Shown: positions 17,557 to 29,472, counted from the stretch's first letter. The stretch is 64,000 nucleotides of DNA from Gluconacetobacter diazotrophicus PA1 5 (GCF_000067045.1 NC_010125.1:3078001-3142000); one strand, 5' to 3'. The notes: generated by a model not told the origin, from the letters alone. Numbers and translations: made by a program.

Positions 17557-17796
17557 TCAGAAGGTCACGCCATATTTTTTGAGCGTGTCGAATCCGGTCT
17601 CATAAGAGCCGAAATCGACGACATCATCCATTTCGAGCATGATGTCGAACGTCTCTTCCAGGGCGGCGACCAGCGCCATGTGACCGACAGAATCCCATGC
17701 CCTGATGCTCTGATATTGCAAATCGGCATTCAAGTCTTCAGAACCGATACCAAAGGTCTCCATAAATACAGTATCGTACTTTTCACGATTGCTCAT
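17557..17796 (-). CDS. Acyl carrier protein
   Basis: A 79-residue acidic protein with the phosphopantetheine site AWDSVGHMALV; Ser-36 is the predicted attachment residue. Helices before and after match ACP topology. The motif DSVGHM differs from the DSLD/DSVE of the housekeeping fatty-acid ACP and is typical of carrier proteins dedicated to specialised pathways. It lies between the acetyltransferase and the AMP ligase with gaps of 9 and 1 bases. The carrier is the logical hub of the acyl branch of this cluster. Confidence 0.9.
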   Translation of the reverse strand: MSNREKYDTVFMETFGIGSEDLNADLQYQSIRAWDSVGHMALVAALEETFDIMLEMDDVVDFGSYETGFDTLKKYGVTF

Positions 17797-17805
17797 CTCA
17801 TATTC

Positions 17806-18459
17806 CTATCTGAAGACTTTTCTGTCTTCGTTTCTACGAACAACGCGGGCCGGGTTGCCAACCGTAATGACTTCTTTCGGTACGTCGGAGTGGACGACCG
17901 CCCCCATGCCGACGATCGAGGAGCAGCCGACACGCAGTTTTTCTTTGATAAGAGCGCCCATGCCAACGTAGCTGAGGGTTTCGATATGCACTCCGCCCCC
18001 CAGGTTCACCATGGAAGAGAGGACGCAATTATCTTCCACGACGACGTCGTGACCAACGATCGATGCCGTATTGATGGCGACGTTACGACCGATCCTGGCC
18101 GTCGCCTGCACGGACACGTACGGAGCGACGATCACCCCGTCACCGATTTCCGCGTGGCGGGACACAAATGCAAGCGGCGAAACGATCGAGGCCAGCCTCA
18201 GGTCGAGCATCCTGACTTTCTCGGCGAGGGCAGCCCGATCGGATGGCTCCCCCACGGCGATCGTGACCTTGGCCCCCGCGACATGCCGGCCAACGGCTGT
18301 GACGGGCAGGCCGAGGACCTCTTCACGCCGGGGGTCATCGACAAGGAAGGCCAGGCGATGCGGCTTTTCCGATCCATGATTTATGGCGCTTTGTAATATG
18401 TCCATGGTTTCAACGCCGAGACCGCCGGCACCATACACGTACCACGGACTATCGTTCAT
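17806..18459 (-). CDS. NeuD/PglD-like hexapeptide acyltransferase
   Basis: A 217-residue protein with the NeuD/PglD layout. An N-terminal Rossmann-like domain (VYGAGGLGVETMDIL) is followed by a left-handed beta-helix with hexapeptide repeats (AEIGDGVIVAPYVSVQATA, ARIGRNVAINTASIVGHDV, RVGCSSIVGMGAVV) and the ending ITVGNPARVV. The family transfers acetyl groups to amino sugars or other amines and alcohols, with the His in VGHDVVVED as general base. It overlaps the transketolase C-subunit gene by 11 bases at its beginning. Confidence 0.85.
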   Translation of the reverse strand: MNDSPWYVYGAGGLGVETMDILQSAINHGSEKPHRLAFLVDDPRREEVLGLPVTAVGRHVAGAKVTIAVGEPSDRAALAEKVRMLDLRLASIVSPLAFVSRHAEIGDGVIVAPYVSVQATARIGRNVAINTASIVGHDVVVEDNCVLSSMVNLGGGVHIETLSYVGMGALIKEKLRVGCSSIVGMGAVVHSDVPKEVITVGNPARVVRRNEDRKVFR

Positions 18460-19444
18460 CGGCAGACACCACCGCGCCCAGACGCTCCCTCACAAAACCG
18501 GCTATGCCTTCAGCATCCAGGCGGTTCTGTTTCAGCATGAAGGCATAGTCTCCGGTTTCGACAAATCGATCGGCAATCCCATGCAGGATGATCGGGGGGC
18601 ATGATATACTCGCGGCATTATAATATTCCAAAATAGCGCTGCCCAATCCCCCAGCAACTTTGTGCTCCTCGATGACAAAAATGGCGTCGGTTTCCTGCGC
18701 GATTTTTTCGAGTGCATTCTCATCGAGCGGCTTGATCGTGTGCATGTTGAGAACGCCTGCCTCGATATCCATTTGCGCAAGTGTCTCGGTCGCCCTGAGA
18801 CAATGCGCCACGGTTGTCCCGCTTGAGATCAACATGATCTTGCGGACAGGTGTAAGCCAGACCGCCCTCCCGATCTCGAATACATAGTCGCTGGTATAAA
18901 TTATGGGGGTACTCGAGGCGCCGGTCAGTCTCATGTATACTGGCTGGCCGTATCCGACACAGGCATAAAGCGTCTTCTGGATTTCCACGCAATCGGCTGG
19001 CGAGATGATCGTAAGCCCCGGCACAGTACGCATCACCGCGACATCTTCGAGGCCGAAGTGCGAATTGCCGAGATACGCCATCGACAACCCGCTTCCGAGC
19101 GCTACCAGTTTAACCGGTTCGCGCATGTAGCCCATGTTCATCCGCACCTGTTCGCTCGCCCGCATCGAGGCGAAGGGCGCGAATGTCGAGGCGAAGACGT
19201 CGAATCCCATGCGGGCAAGGCCCGCCGCACAGCCGACCATCGTCTGCTCGGCAATGCCGACATTCACGAACTGATCCGGAAGCTCCCTGGAAAAGCGGTC
19301 GAGCCCCGAAGACCGTCCAAGATCCGCGCTTATGGCGATGATATTTCTGTCGGCACCCGCCAGGGTGGTCAGCGTCTGGCCATAGGTGGCCCTTGGCCCC
19401 AGGCGCGCCAGTGCGCGGGCGCTGGAATTCGAAATTTCAGACAC
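18449..19444 (-). CDS. Transketolase-like C-terminal subunit (Pyr plus C-terminal domains)
   Basis: The 331-residue product covers the pyrimidine-binding and C-terminal domains of transketolase. The GTG at 19444 (reading M-SEISNSSARALARLG) is preferred because an AGGAG lies six bases upstream; it overlaps the N-subunit stop by 8 bases. FVNVGIAEQTMVGCAAGLA carries the catalytic Glu that activates thiamine diphosphate, and GLTIISPADCVEIQ and YMRLTGAS match family positions. Split transketolases of this kind occur in specialised sugar and secondary metabolite loci and not in central metabolism. With its neighbour it should transfer a two-carbon ketol unit to an aldehyde. Confidence 0.88.
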   Translation of the reverse strand: MSEISNSSARALARLGPRATYGQTLTTLAGADRNIIAISADLGRSSGLDRFSRELPDQFVNVGIAEQTMVGCAAGLARMGFDVFASTFAPFASMRASEQVRMNMGYMREPVKLVALGSGLSMAYLGNSHFGLEDVAVMRTVPGLTIISPADCVEIQKTLYACVGYGQPVYMRLTGASSTPIIYTSDYVFEIGRAVWLTPVRKIMLISSGTTVAHCLRATETLAQMDIEAGVLNMHTIKPLDENALEKIAQETDAIFVIEEHKVAGGLGSAILEYYNAASISCPPIILHGIADRFVETGDYAFMLKQNRLDAEGIAGFVRERLGAVVSADER

Positions 19445-20300
19445 TCGGCTCTCCTGACGCATCAAGCTTCGGCAGATCGCAACCGTCCAGAACCTTCAGA
19501 CATCTTTCGAAAACGTTGGCCGTGATGCGATTATGATGCCAATCGTTATTGTTCTCCATAAAGTCCACGCCCCTGCCCTTCACCGTACGCGCCACAATCG
19601 CCGTAGGCGTGTCCGTGGTATGCCGCGCATTCTGGAAAGCATTCAGGATGACCTGATGGTCATGCCCGTCGATTTCGATCACGTTCCAGCCAAATGCCCT
19701 CCACACATTCGCCAGCACGACCCTGCCCGCGTACGTCGTATTGGGACCGTCATTTCGGAAGCCGTTCTCATCGATAATCGCCGTCAGGTTTCCGAGACCC
19801 AACTCCGCAGCCGTGGCGGCGCTTTCCCAAACGGAGCCTTCATTGCACTCGCCGTCGCCCAGCATGACGTAGACACGCCTGTCCTGCCCGCGCTTGCGCA
19901 TGCCCAGCGCCATGCCCATGCCATAAGCGAGGCCCTGCCCGAGGCTGCCATTGGAGCTTTCGATGCCCAGTACCTCTTTTTTGACAGGGTGTGCGATCAG
20001 GTCGCTGCCGTTCGTCTGGAAGGTCGCGAGCTTTTCGGCCGAAAAATATCCCTGGCGATGAAGCACGGCAAAGTAGCCTAAAACCGCGTGGCCCTTGCTG
20101 AGGATGAATACATCCCGATCGTTCCACTCGGGCTCATGGGGGCGATGAACGAGTATTTCACTGAAGAGCGTGTTCAGGATTTCGACCATACTTAGACTGC
20201 CACCAATATGCGTCGCCTGTCCGCATTTGAAGGCAGTCTCAATAATTGTACGGCGGACTTCCAGGCAGGCTTCAGCGAAGCTCAGGTCTGGCTTAAAAAT
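19437..20300 (-). CDS. Transketolase-like N-terminal (thiamine diphosphate-binding) subunit; unusual start
   Basis: About 287 residues if translation begins at ATT 20300. In-frame codons upstream of the first ATG (20189) encode conserved sequence (ETAFKCGQATHIGGSLSMVE), so that ATG is too late. An ATT follows a GGGGGG run by seven bases. Alternatively an ATG at 20307 would be in frame if one T of the T5 run at 20295-20299 were removed. The body is normal: SKGHAVLGYF, SNGSLGQGLAYGMGMALG, and the thiamine motif GDGECNEGSVWE to IIDENGF. It heads the minus-strand operon. Its partner encodes the remaining domains. Confidence 0.83.
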   Translation of the reverse strand: MFKPDLSFAEACLEVRRTIIETAFKCGQATHIGGSLSMVEILNTLFSEILVHRPHEPEWNDRDVFILSKGHAVLGYFAVLHRQGYFSAEKLATFQTNGSDLIAHPVKKEVLGIESSNGSLGQGLAYGMGMALGMRKRGQDRRVYVMLGDGECNEGSVWESAATAAELGLGNLTAIIDENGFRNDGPNTTYAGRVVLANVWRAFGWNVIEIDGHDHQVILNAFQNARHTTDTPTAIVARTVKGRGVDFMENNNDWHHNRITANVFERCLKVLDGCDLPKLDASGEPSV

Positions 20301-20323
20301 GACTCATCCCCCCGAAATACTTT

Positions 20324-20355
20324 CGCGTAATCAGGTGTTGTCACCTGATTACGCG
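20324..20355. terminator. Perfect 14-bp stem-loop between glyA and the transketolase operon
   Basis: Arms 20324-20337 and 20342-20355 are perfectly complementary with a four-base loop. It lies 20 bases past the glyA stop, so it may end glyA transcription and insulate the island operon. On the minus strand the following bases are only moderately T-rich, so termination efficiency is uncertain. It also marks the right-hand edge of the AT-richer island. Confidence 0.6.
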
Positions 20356-20375
20356 TGCTTGAGAGCCTGCAGACC

Positions 20376-21674
20376 CTAGCGATAGATCGGGAAGCGCGCG
20401 CACAGGGCGCGGACCTTGTCGTGCACCGCCTGTTCGGTGGCGGGGCATCCGTCCTCGCCCTTGCCGGCCATGGCGGTCAGGACCTCGTCGATCATCTCGC
20501 CCACCGCGCGGAATTCGTCGGTGCCGAAGCCGCGCGCCGTGGCGGCGGGGCTGCCCAGGCGAATCCCCGACGTGATCGCCGGCTTTTCCGGGTCGAACGG
20601 CACCGCGTTCTTGTTCGCGGTGATCCCGGCGCGTTCCAGGCTGCGTTCGGCGGCGCGGCCCGTGACCTTCTTGGGGCGCAGGTCCACCAGCAGCAGGTGG
20701 CTGTCCGTGCCCCCCGTCACGATGTCGAACCCGCGCGACAGCAGCGTTTCCGCCAGCACGCGGGCATTCGCCGCCACCGCTTCCTGATAGGCGCGGAATT
20801 CCGGCTGCAGCGCCTCGCCGAACGCCACGGCCTTGGCCGCGATCACGTGCATCAGCGGGCCGCCCTGCAGCCCGGGGAAGACCGCCGAGTTGATCTTCTT
20901 CGCCAGGTCCGCGTCATTCGTCAGGATCAGGCCGCCGCGCGGGCCGCGCAGGGTCTTGTGCGTCGTGCTGGTCACCACATGCGCATGCGCCATCGGCGAG
21001 GGATACAGGCCCGCCGCAACCAGTCCGGCATAATGGGCCATGTCGACCATCAGGTAGGCCCCGACTTCGTCCGCGATGGCGCGGAAGCGGGCGAAATCGA
21101 TCGCGCGCGGATAGGCCGAGCCCCCCGCCACGATCAGCTTCGGCTTCTCGGCCCGGGCCAGGCGCTCCATCTCCTCGTAATCCAGCAGCCCGTCCTCGCG
21201 CCGCACGCCGTACTGCACCGCGCGGAACCATTTGCCGGAATAGTTCGGCGCCGCCCCGTGCGTCAGGTGGCCGCCCGCCGCCAGGCTCATGCCCAGAATG
21301 GTATCGCCCGGGCTGACCAGCGCCATGAACGCCGCCTGGTTCGCGTTGGCGCCGGAATGGGGCTGCACGTTCGCGAAGCCCGCGCCGAACAGCGTCTTCA
21401 CCCGCTCGATGGCCAGGCTCTCGACCTTGTCCACCTCGGCGCAGCCGCCGTAATAGCGGCGGCCGGGATAACCCTCGGCGTATTTGTTCGTCAGCACGCT
21501 GCCCTGCGCCTGCAGCACCGCCTCGGACACCATGTTCTCGCTGGCGATCAGTTCGATTCCGTCGCGCTGGCGTTCCAGTTCACCCGCGATGATCTCCGCG
21601 ACCAGGGGATCGCGTTCGGCAAGCGGGGAGCGGAAATAGGCGTGCAACCCGCTCTGGCTCATCTGGTCCGGCAT
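20376..21674 (-). CDS. glyA: Serine hydroxymethyltransferase
   Basis: The 432-residue enzyme interconverts serine and glycine with tetrahydrofolate, supplying one-carbon units. The start is [14 protein letters not shown], preceded by GGAG. Family marks are [31 protein letters not shown], the PLP-lysine region [16 protein letters not shown] and the C-terminal [15 protein letters not shown]. Length and motifs are those of the housekeeping enzyme and the base composition returns to the high-GC core. It is divergent from the amino-acid permease gene. I saw no glycine riboswitch in the 5' leader. Confidence 0.97.
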   Translation of the reverse strand: MPDQMSQSGLHAYFRSPLAERDPLVAEIIAGELERQRDGIELIASENMVSEAVLQAQGSVLTNKYAEGYPGRRYYGGCAEVDKVESLAIERVKTLFGAGFANVQPHSGANANQAAFMALVSPGDTILGMSLAAGGHLTHGAAPNYSGKWFRAVQYGVRREDGLLDYEEMERLARAEKPKLIVAGGSAYPRAIDFARFRAIADEVGAYLMVDMAHYAGLVAAGLYPSPMAHAHVVTSTTHKTLRGPRGGLILTNDADLAKKINSAVFPGLQGGPLMHVIAAKAVAFGEALQPEFRAYQEAVAANARVLAETLLSRGFDIVTGGTDSHLLLVDLRPKKVTGRAAERSLERAGITANKNAVPFDPEKPAITSGIRLGSPAATARGFGTDEFRAVGEMIDEVLTAMAGKGEDGCPATEQAVHDKVRALCARFPIYR

Positions 21675-21845
21675 CGTTATATTCTCCAGTTCCTTCAACG
21701 CCGCAGCCAGTCACCGGAAGAGTTCCAATGGCCCTTGCACATGCGTCAATGTGATTTCGCGCATTCTAGCGTCTCCACGTCGGCGAGGCCACACAACGAT
21801 GCCCGTTGGCCGCCGTTCCGCGTTTCATCGACCCGCTTTTCACCA

Positions 21846-21870
21846 CCCCCGCTTCGGGGGCCCGCTTTTT
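21846..21870 (+). promoter_or_regulatory. Terminator-like hairpin in the permease leader
   Basis: A CCCCCG/CGGGGG stem with a three-base loop is followed by CCCGC and then five T residues. It lies only about 16 bases before the permease ATG and just ahead of its AGGAGA ribosome-binding site. In this position it could act as an attenuator or block the ribosome site. The separation between stem and T run makes a true terminator uncertain. Confidence 0.35.
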
Positions 21871-21885
21871 CAGGAGACGCATTGC

Positions 21886-24443
<2,558 letters not shown>

Positions 24444-24644
24444 CCCGACCCGGCCGGGGGAACAGCCTCTTTCATCCAGACGTCACAAATCCTCGCTCAC
24501 GCGGCGGATTGTGATGCAAACCGGGCCCTGTACCGTTACCATCCGTTTCGGAGCGGTACCGCGTGGCGCCAGGAGACATGCGGACCCGTCGCCGTTGGCC
24601 CCTGACATCGGCCGTGGGGGCGCTGAATCCCGTCGAGGAGGCGT

Positions 24645-25427
24645 ATGACCTATACATCGCCACGTCGTCCGCAACTTTTCTACACGACCGCCCCCATGCC
24701 GTGTCCCTATGTCGCAGGCCGGATGGAACGCAAGGTGGTGACCGACATTGGCGGGCCGGACGCCGAACGGCTGCATAACCGCCTGTCGCGCGCCGGTTTC
24801 CGGCGCAGCCACACCATCGCCTATGCCCCGGTCTGCCCGTCCTGCAGCGCGTGCGTGCCCATCCGGGTGCCGGTGGCCTCCTTCTCGCCCGACCGCACGC
24901 AGCGCAGGACCCTGCGCCGCAATGCGACGATCGAGGGGTTCGAGGTTCCGGCCCACGCCACGACCGAGCAATTCACCCTGTTCCAGCGCTACCAGTTCGC
25001 CCGCCATGCCGAGGGCGACATGGCGGCGATGAATTTCTACGATTACCGGGCGATGATCGAGGACACCCCGATCGACACGATGATGATCGAGTTCCGCACG
25101 CCCGAGGACCGGCTGGTCTGCGTCAGCCTGATCGACCGGCTGGATGACGGGCTGTCGGCGGTCTACAGCTTCTTCGACCCCACGATGGACGCCCGGTCGC
25201 TGGGGTCCTACGCGATCATGCACCTGATCGCGCACACGCGGCGGCTGGGGCTGCCCTATCTCTATCTGGGCTACTGGATTCGCGACAGCGCCAAGATGGC
25301 GTACAAGGCCCGCTTCCAGCCGGCGGAAATCCTGTTCCACGGCGCCTGGACGCCGCTGGACCGCGACCGCCTGCCCGAGGAAGGCGATCGCGGGCCCGCC
25401 CGCTTCCCGGCCAGCCTGACCGAGTAG
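24645..25427 (+). CDS. bpt: Aspartate/glutamate leucyltransferase (Bpt, N-degron pathway)
   Basis: A 260-residue protein preceded by AGGAGG. Pattern of the arginyl/leucyl-transferase family: FYTTAPMPCPYVAGR, GFRRSHTIAYAPVCPSCSACVPIRVPV with its cysteine cluster, FARHAEGDMAAMNFYDYRAM and LPYLYLGYWIRDSAKMAYKA. Bacterial members transfer leucine from Leu-tRNA to proteins starting with Asp or Glu, marking them for ClpAP degradation. It ends 6 bases from the end of parC, which is convergent. Confidence 0.93.
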   Translation: MTYTSPRRPQLFYTTAPMPCPYVAGRMERKVVTDIGGPDAERLHNRLSRAGFRRSHTIAYAPVCPSCSACVPIRVPVASFSPDRTQRRTLRRNATIEGFEVPAHATTEQFTLFQRYQFARHAEGDMAAMNFYDYRAMIEDTPIDTMMIEFRTPEDRLVCVSLIDRLDDGLSAVYSFFDPTMDARSLGSYAIMHLIAHTRRLGLPYLYLGYWIRDSAKMAYKARFQPAEILFHGAWTPLDRDRLPEEGDRGPARFPASLTE

Positions 25428-25433
25428 ACCGAC

Positions 25434-27665
25434 CTACCCGCCGGCCGGGGTCTTCGGTTTGGGCTTGCGGGTCGCCCAGGCCGGGGCGGGTCGGCCGACA
25501 TCGGCGCGCTTGCCCAGATAGTCACGGAAATCGGCAAAGGGACGGATTCGCGCCGGATCGGGCCACGCCGCGCCGTCCGTCGAGGACAGGAGGCAGGCGT
25601 CCATCAGGCCGCCTTCCTTGTATTTCTGCAAGGCCACGCCCAGGCCGCGCGCCATTTCCGGCAGTTGCGCTACCGGGAAGACCAGCATGCGCCGGTTCTG
25701 CCCCAGCACCACGACGTGGTCGCCCTCGACCGGCAGGCAGATCCGCGCACTTTCGGCATCCTTCAGGTTCAGCACCTGCTTGCCGGTACGCTTTTCGGCC
25801 ACCAGGTCCTCGTCGCGGATCACCAGGCCCCGCCCGGCGCTGGAAGCCAGCAGGTGGCGCGTGCCCTCGCGCACCGGGAAGACCGCCACCAGATCCTCGT
25901 CATTCGACAGTTCGATCAGCAGGCGGATCGGCTGGCCGTCGCCGCGCCCGCGCGGCAGGTCGGCGGCGCGCAGGGTGAAGGCACGGCCGTCGGTGGCGAA
26001 GACGCACAGCCGGTCGGTGGACTGGCATTCCACCGCCAGGCGGAACCCGTCGCCTTCCTTGAATTTCTGGGCCGTCGGGTCGATGCCGTGGCCCTTCAGC
26101 GTCTTGACCCAGCCCTTGGCGGACAGGATCAGGGTCAGCGGCTCGCGCTCCACCGCCTCGATGGCCGACAGTTCGATCGCGCGCGGCGGGGCGGCCAGTT
26201 CGCTGCGCCGCGTGCCCAGCGCGCCGGCGCCGAATGCCTTGCGGATGGCCTTCACTTCCTCGGTGATTTTCTTCCAGCGCAGGGGCTCGCTGCCCAGCAG
26301 GGCCGTCAGGTCACCGCGTTCGGCCGTCAGCGCCGCGTGTTCCTTGCGGATCTCCAGTTCCTCGAGCCGGCGCAGGCTGCGCAGGCGCATGTTCAGGATC
26401 GACTCGGCCTGCAATTCGGTCAGCGAGAACGTGGCCATCAGCCCGGCCTTGGCGTCGTCTTCTTCGCGGATGATGCGAATGACTTCATCCAGGTTCAGAT
26501 AGACGGCCAGGAACCCGTCCAGGATTTCCAACCTGCGGTCCACCGCCTGCAGCCGGTGGCGGCTGCGGCGTTGCAGCACATCATGCCGATGGTCCAGCCA
26601 CGCGCGCAGGACCTCGCGCAGGCTGCGTACGCCGGGCACGCGGTCGGCGCCCAGCACGTTCATGTTCAGGGCGAAGCGGCTTTCCAGCGCGGTGGCGCGA
26701 AACAGCGTTTCCATCAGCACTTCGGGTTCCACACCGCGCGACTTGGGCTCCAGCACCAGGCGGATGTCGGTCGTGCTTTCGTCGCGGATATCGCCCAGAA
26801 GCGGCAGCTTCTTCTGTTCCATCAGGTCGGCGATCTGCTCGATCAGGCGGGATTTCTGCACCTGGTACGGAATTTCCGTCACCACGACCTGCCAGGTGCC
26901 GAATCGGCCCTGCTCGACCGACCAGCGGGCGCGGATGCGCATGCTGCCGCGCCCGGTCTCGTAGGCCTGCAACAGGGTCGTGCGGTCCTCGACGATCAGG
27001 CCGCCGGTCGGGAAGTCCGGACCGGGCATGTCCTCCATCAGGTCCGCCACCGTCGCATCAGGCGACCGGATCAGCCTGATCGCGGCCGAACAGATCTCGC
27101 CGACATTATGGGGGGGAATGCTGGTGGCCATGCCGACCGCGATGCCGGCCGCGCCGTTGGCCAGCAGGTTCGGAAAGGCCGCCGACAGGACAACGGGTTC
27201 CTGCTCCTCGCCGTCATAGGTCGGGCGGAAATCGACCGAATCGTCGTCGATCCCTTCCAGAAGGGCGCGCGCGACCTCGGTCATCCGGGCTTCGGTATAA
27301 CGCATCGCCGCCGCGTTATCGCCGTCGATCGAGCCGAAATTGCCCTGCCCCTCGACCAGTGGGTAGCGGACGGCGAAATCCTGCGCCAGGCGCACCAGCG
27401 CCTCGTAGACCGAAGCATCGCCGTGGGGGTGGTATTTACCGATGACGTCACCGACGACGCGGGCGCATTTCTTGAACCCCGATGTCGGGTCCAGGCGCAA
27501 TTGCCGCATCGCATAGATCATCCGGCGATGCACCGGCTTCAGCCCGTCGCGCACGTCGGGCAGCGAACGCGACATGATGGTGGACATCGCATAGGCCAGG
27601 TACCGCTCGCTCAACGCGTCCGCGAGACGGGTTTCCTCGATATGGCCGCTGGTATCCACTGACAT
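25434..27665 (-). CDS. parC: DNA topoisomerase IV subunit A
   Basis: The 743-residue breakage-rejoining subunit of topoisomerase IV, which decatenates daughter chromosomes. The start is [18 protein letters not shown]. The winged-helix region reads [38 protein letters not shown] and the catalytic tyrosine region [11 protein letters not shown]. The C-terminal blades are short, as in ParC rather than GyrA. At the position equivalent to E. coli ParC Ser-80 the protein has Ala-84 (order HGD-A-S). No parE is in the window. recO is the gene upstream, 64 bases away on the same strand. Confidence 0.95.
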   Translation of the reverse strand: MSVDTSGHIEETRLADALSERYLAYAMSTIMSRSLPDVRDGLKPVHRRMIYAMRQLRLDPTSGFKKCARVVGDVIGKYHPHGDASVYEALVRLAQDFAVRYPLVEGQGNFGSIDGDNAAAMRYTEARMTEVARALLEGIDDDSVDFRPTYDGEEQEPVVLSAAFPNLLANGAAGIAVGMATSIPPHNVGEICSAAIRLIRSPDATVADLMEDMPGPDFPTGGLIVEDRTTLLQAYETGRGSMRIRARWSVEQGRFGTWQVVVTEIPYQVQKSRLIEQIADLMEQKKLPLLGDIRDESTTDIRLVLEPKSRGVEPEVLMETLFRATALESRFALNMNVLGADRVPGVRSLREVLRAWLDHRHDVLQRRSRHRLQAVDRRLEILDGFLAVYLNLDEVIRIIREEDDAKAGLMATFSLTELQAESILNMRLRSLRRLEELEIRKEHAALTAERGDLTALLGSEPLRWKKITEEVKAIRKAFGAGALGTRRSELAAPPRAIELSAIEAVEREPLTLILSAKGWVKTLKGHGIDPTAQKFKEGDGFRLAVECQSTDRLCVFATDGRAFTLRAADLPRGRGDGQPIRLLIELSNDEDLVAVFPVREGTRHLLASSAGRGLVIRDEDLVAEKRTGKQVLNLKDAESARICLPVEGDHVVVLGQNRRMLVFPVAQLPEMARGLGVALQKYKEGGLMDACLLSSTDGAAWPDPARIRPFADFRDYLGKRADVGRPAPAWATRKPKPKTPAGG

Positions 27666-27729
27666 GCGCACTCCTCCTGTCCCGGGAACAGATAGAGAAA
27701 ATCCGCGATTTGTCCATCGCGTGCGTGCC

Positions 27730-28494
27730 TCAATCGTCGGGGTGGAGGGCGCCGGGCTGAAGGGCATCGATCATATCCACCAGCCGCAACCGCGCGGGCG
27801 GCAGCGGGCGATGGCGCTGGCCGAAGGCGTCACGGGCCAGGAAATGCCCGGTCAGGCGCAGCCCGTCCCGCCAGTCCTGGACGGTGCCGGGATCGGATTC
27901 GTCCAGGAACAGCGGCGGCAGGCGCAGCAGGCGCGGCCGCCATTCCCCCGCCGCCGCGTCGCTGACCGCGCGCCCGGTCCGGGGCGAGACCCAGGCCAGT
28001 TCCGCGCTGCCCCCCGTCACCGCGCATGCCGACAGGTCCATGCCATAGCCCAGGTCGCCGAGCAGGCAGGCCTCCCACCGCAGCAGGGCCGCCATGCCGC
28101 CCCACCCGGCCATGTCGGGGTCGAGGCTGAGCAGGCTGAAGAAGCGGGTCAGCAGGTGGAAGATACGGGGATGGGGTTCGCGCTCGGGCAGGGTGCCGTC
28201 GGCCACCGCGCAGGCCGAGGCCAGCATCGCCAGGGCCAGCGGCGCGGACATCAGCCGCGCGGCGGACCCATGGACCAGTTCGCCGGACAGATTGCCCAAC
28301 TGGTCCGGCAGGCGCCCCCGCCAGGAGGCGCGGATCAGGTTACCGGGCTGCCACAGCGCGCGGTTGGCGCGGGCGGTGCCCCCACGGGCCAGGCCGTGGA
28401 CCAGGCCGAGATCCTCGGTCAGCAGATGGACGATGGCGCTGCTTTCGCCATAGGGGGACGCAGACAGCACAAGGGCGGGTGCCTCCCATTCCAT
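27730..28494 (-). CDS. recO: DNA repair protein RecO
   Basis: A 254-residue RecO, which helps RecR load RecA onto SSB-coated single-stranded DNA. The N-terminal OB fold reads MEWEAPALVLSASPYGESSA and VHLLTEDLGLVHGLARGG. The helical domain contains LTRFFSLLSLDPDM and RWEACLLGDLGYGMDLSACA, where the zinc-type cysteines of some RecO proteins are only partly kept, as in many alphaproteobacteria. It lies between tsf and parC on the same strand with short spacers and is probably co-transcribed. Confidence 0.92.
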   Translation of the reverse strand: MEWEAPALVLSASPYGESSAIVHLLTEDLGLVHGLARGGTARANRALWQPGNLIRASWRGRLPDQLGNLSGELVHGSAARLMSAPLALAMLASACAVADGTLPEREPHPRIFHLLTRFFSLLSLDPDMAGWGGMAALLRWEACLLGDLGYGMDLSACAVTGGSAELAWVSPRTGRAVSDAAAGEWRPRLLRLPPLFLDESDPGTVQDWRDGLRLTGHFLARDAFGQRHRPLPPARLRLVDMIDALQPGALHPDD

Positions 28495-28543
28495 CAGGAA
28501 GGCCCCGCCCCGTTCAGGCTGCGATCAGAGGGTCGCGTGCCGG

Positions 28544-29449
28544 TCAGACGCCGGCCGCCTTGGCGACCTCGGCCGCGAAGTCGTTCTCTTCCTTCTCGAT
28601 GCCTTCACCGAGCTGGAAGCGATCGAAGCCGCTCAGCTTGGCGCCGGCCTTCTGGACGACCTTGCGGACGGTGCTTTCGCCGTCATGCACCCAGACCTGC
28701 TCCAGCAGGACCACTTCCTCGTAGAACTTGCGGATGCGGCCTTCGACCATCTTCTCGATGATCGCTTCGGGCTTGCCGGAGGCACGGGCCTGCTCGACCA
28801 GCACCGCACGCTCGCGCTCCAGCGACGCGGGATCGACGCTGTCGATGTCCAGCGCGGCCGGGCGGGTGGCGGCGACATGCATGCCGACCTGGCGGCCCAG
28901 CAGTTCCAGCGCCTCGCTCTCGGACGGGGCTTCGATGGCGGCCAGGACGCCGATCTTGCCCAGGCCCGGACGGACGGCGGAATGGATGTAGCTGGCGACG
29001 ACGCCCGACGGCACGCTCAGCACGCGGGCGCGGCGGATCGACATGTTCTCGCCGATCGTCGCGATCAGGTGGGTCAGCTCGTCAGCGACGGTGCGGCCGC
29101 TGTCCAGCACCACGGCCTTGATCTTCTCCAGGTCCTCGCCGGCGGTCAGCGCAGCGCGGGCCACGGCCTCGACGAACGCCTGGAAGCTCTCGTTGCGCGC
29201 GACGAAGTCGGTTTCGGCGTTCACTTCGACCATCGCGGCAGCGCGGGGGGCCGAGGCCACGGCCACCAGGCCCTCGGCCGTCACGCGGCCCGACTTCTTC
29301 GCGGCCGCCGCCAGGCCCTTGGTGCGCAGCCAGTCGATCGCGCCCTCGATCTCGCCGCCGGCCTCGTTCAGGGCCTTCTTGCAGTCCATCATGCCGGCAC
29401 CGGTCTTCTCGCGAAGTTCCTTCACCAGGGCTGCGGTAATCTCCGCCAT
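28544..29449 (-). CDS. tsf: Translation elongation factor Ts
   Basis: A 301-residue nucleotide-exchange factor for EF-Tu. The start is [19 protein letters not shown]. It shows the family signatures [18 protein letters not shown] and [14 protein letters not shown], and the core and C-terminal modules ([45 protein letters not shown]). It follows rpsB as usual, across a 136-base spacer that holds two strong hairpins. Confidence 0.96.
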   Translation of the reverse strand: MAEITAALVKELREKTGAGMMDCKKALNEAGGEIEGAIDWLRTKGLAAAAKKSGRVTAEGLVAVASAPRAAAMVEVNAETDFVARNESFQAFVEAVARAALTAGEDLEKIKAVVLDSGRTVADELTHLIATIGENMSIRRARVLSVPSGVVASYIHSAVRPGLGKIGVLAAIEAPSESEALELLGRQVGMHVAATRPAALDIDSVDPASLERERAVLVEQARASGKPEAIIEKMVEGRIRKFYEEVVLLEQVWVHDGESTVRKVVQKAGAKLSGFDRFQLGEGIEKEENDFAAEVAKAAGV

Positions 29450-29472
29450 ATGCGTCACTCCTCAAGGCAGGC

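Noticed and set aside
9583-20300. A bioluminescence (lux) operon
   Set aside because: Only LuxC- and LuxE-like genes are present. There are no luciferase (luxAB), thioesterase (luxD) or flavin reductase genes.
21675-21885. A glycine riboswitch upstream of glyA or the permease
   Set aside because: No tandem aptamer-like conserved cores could be found on either strand.
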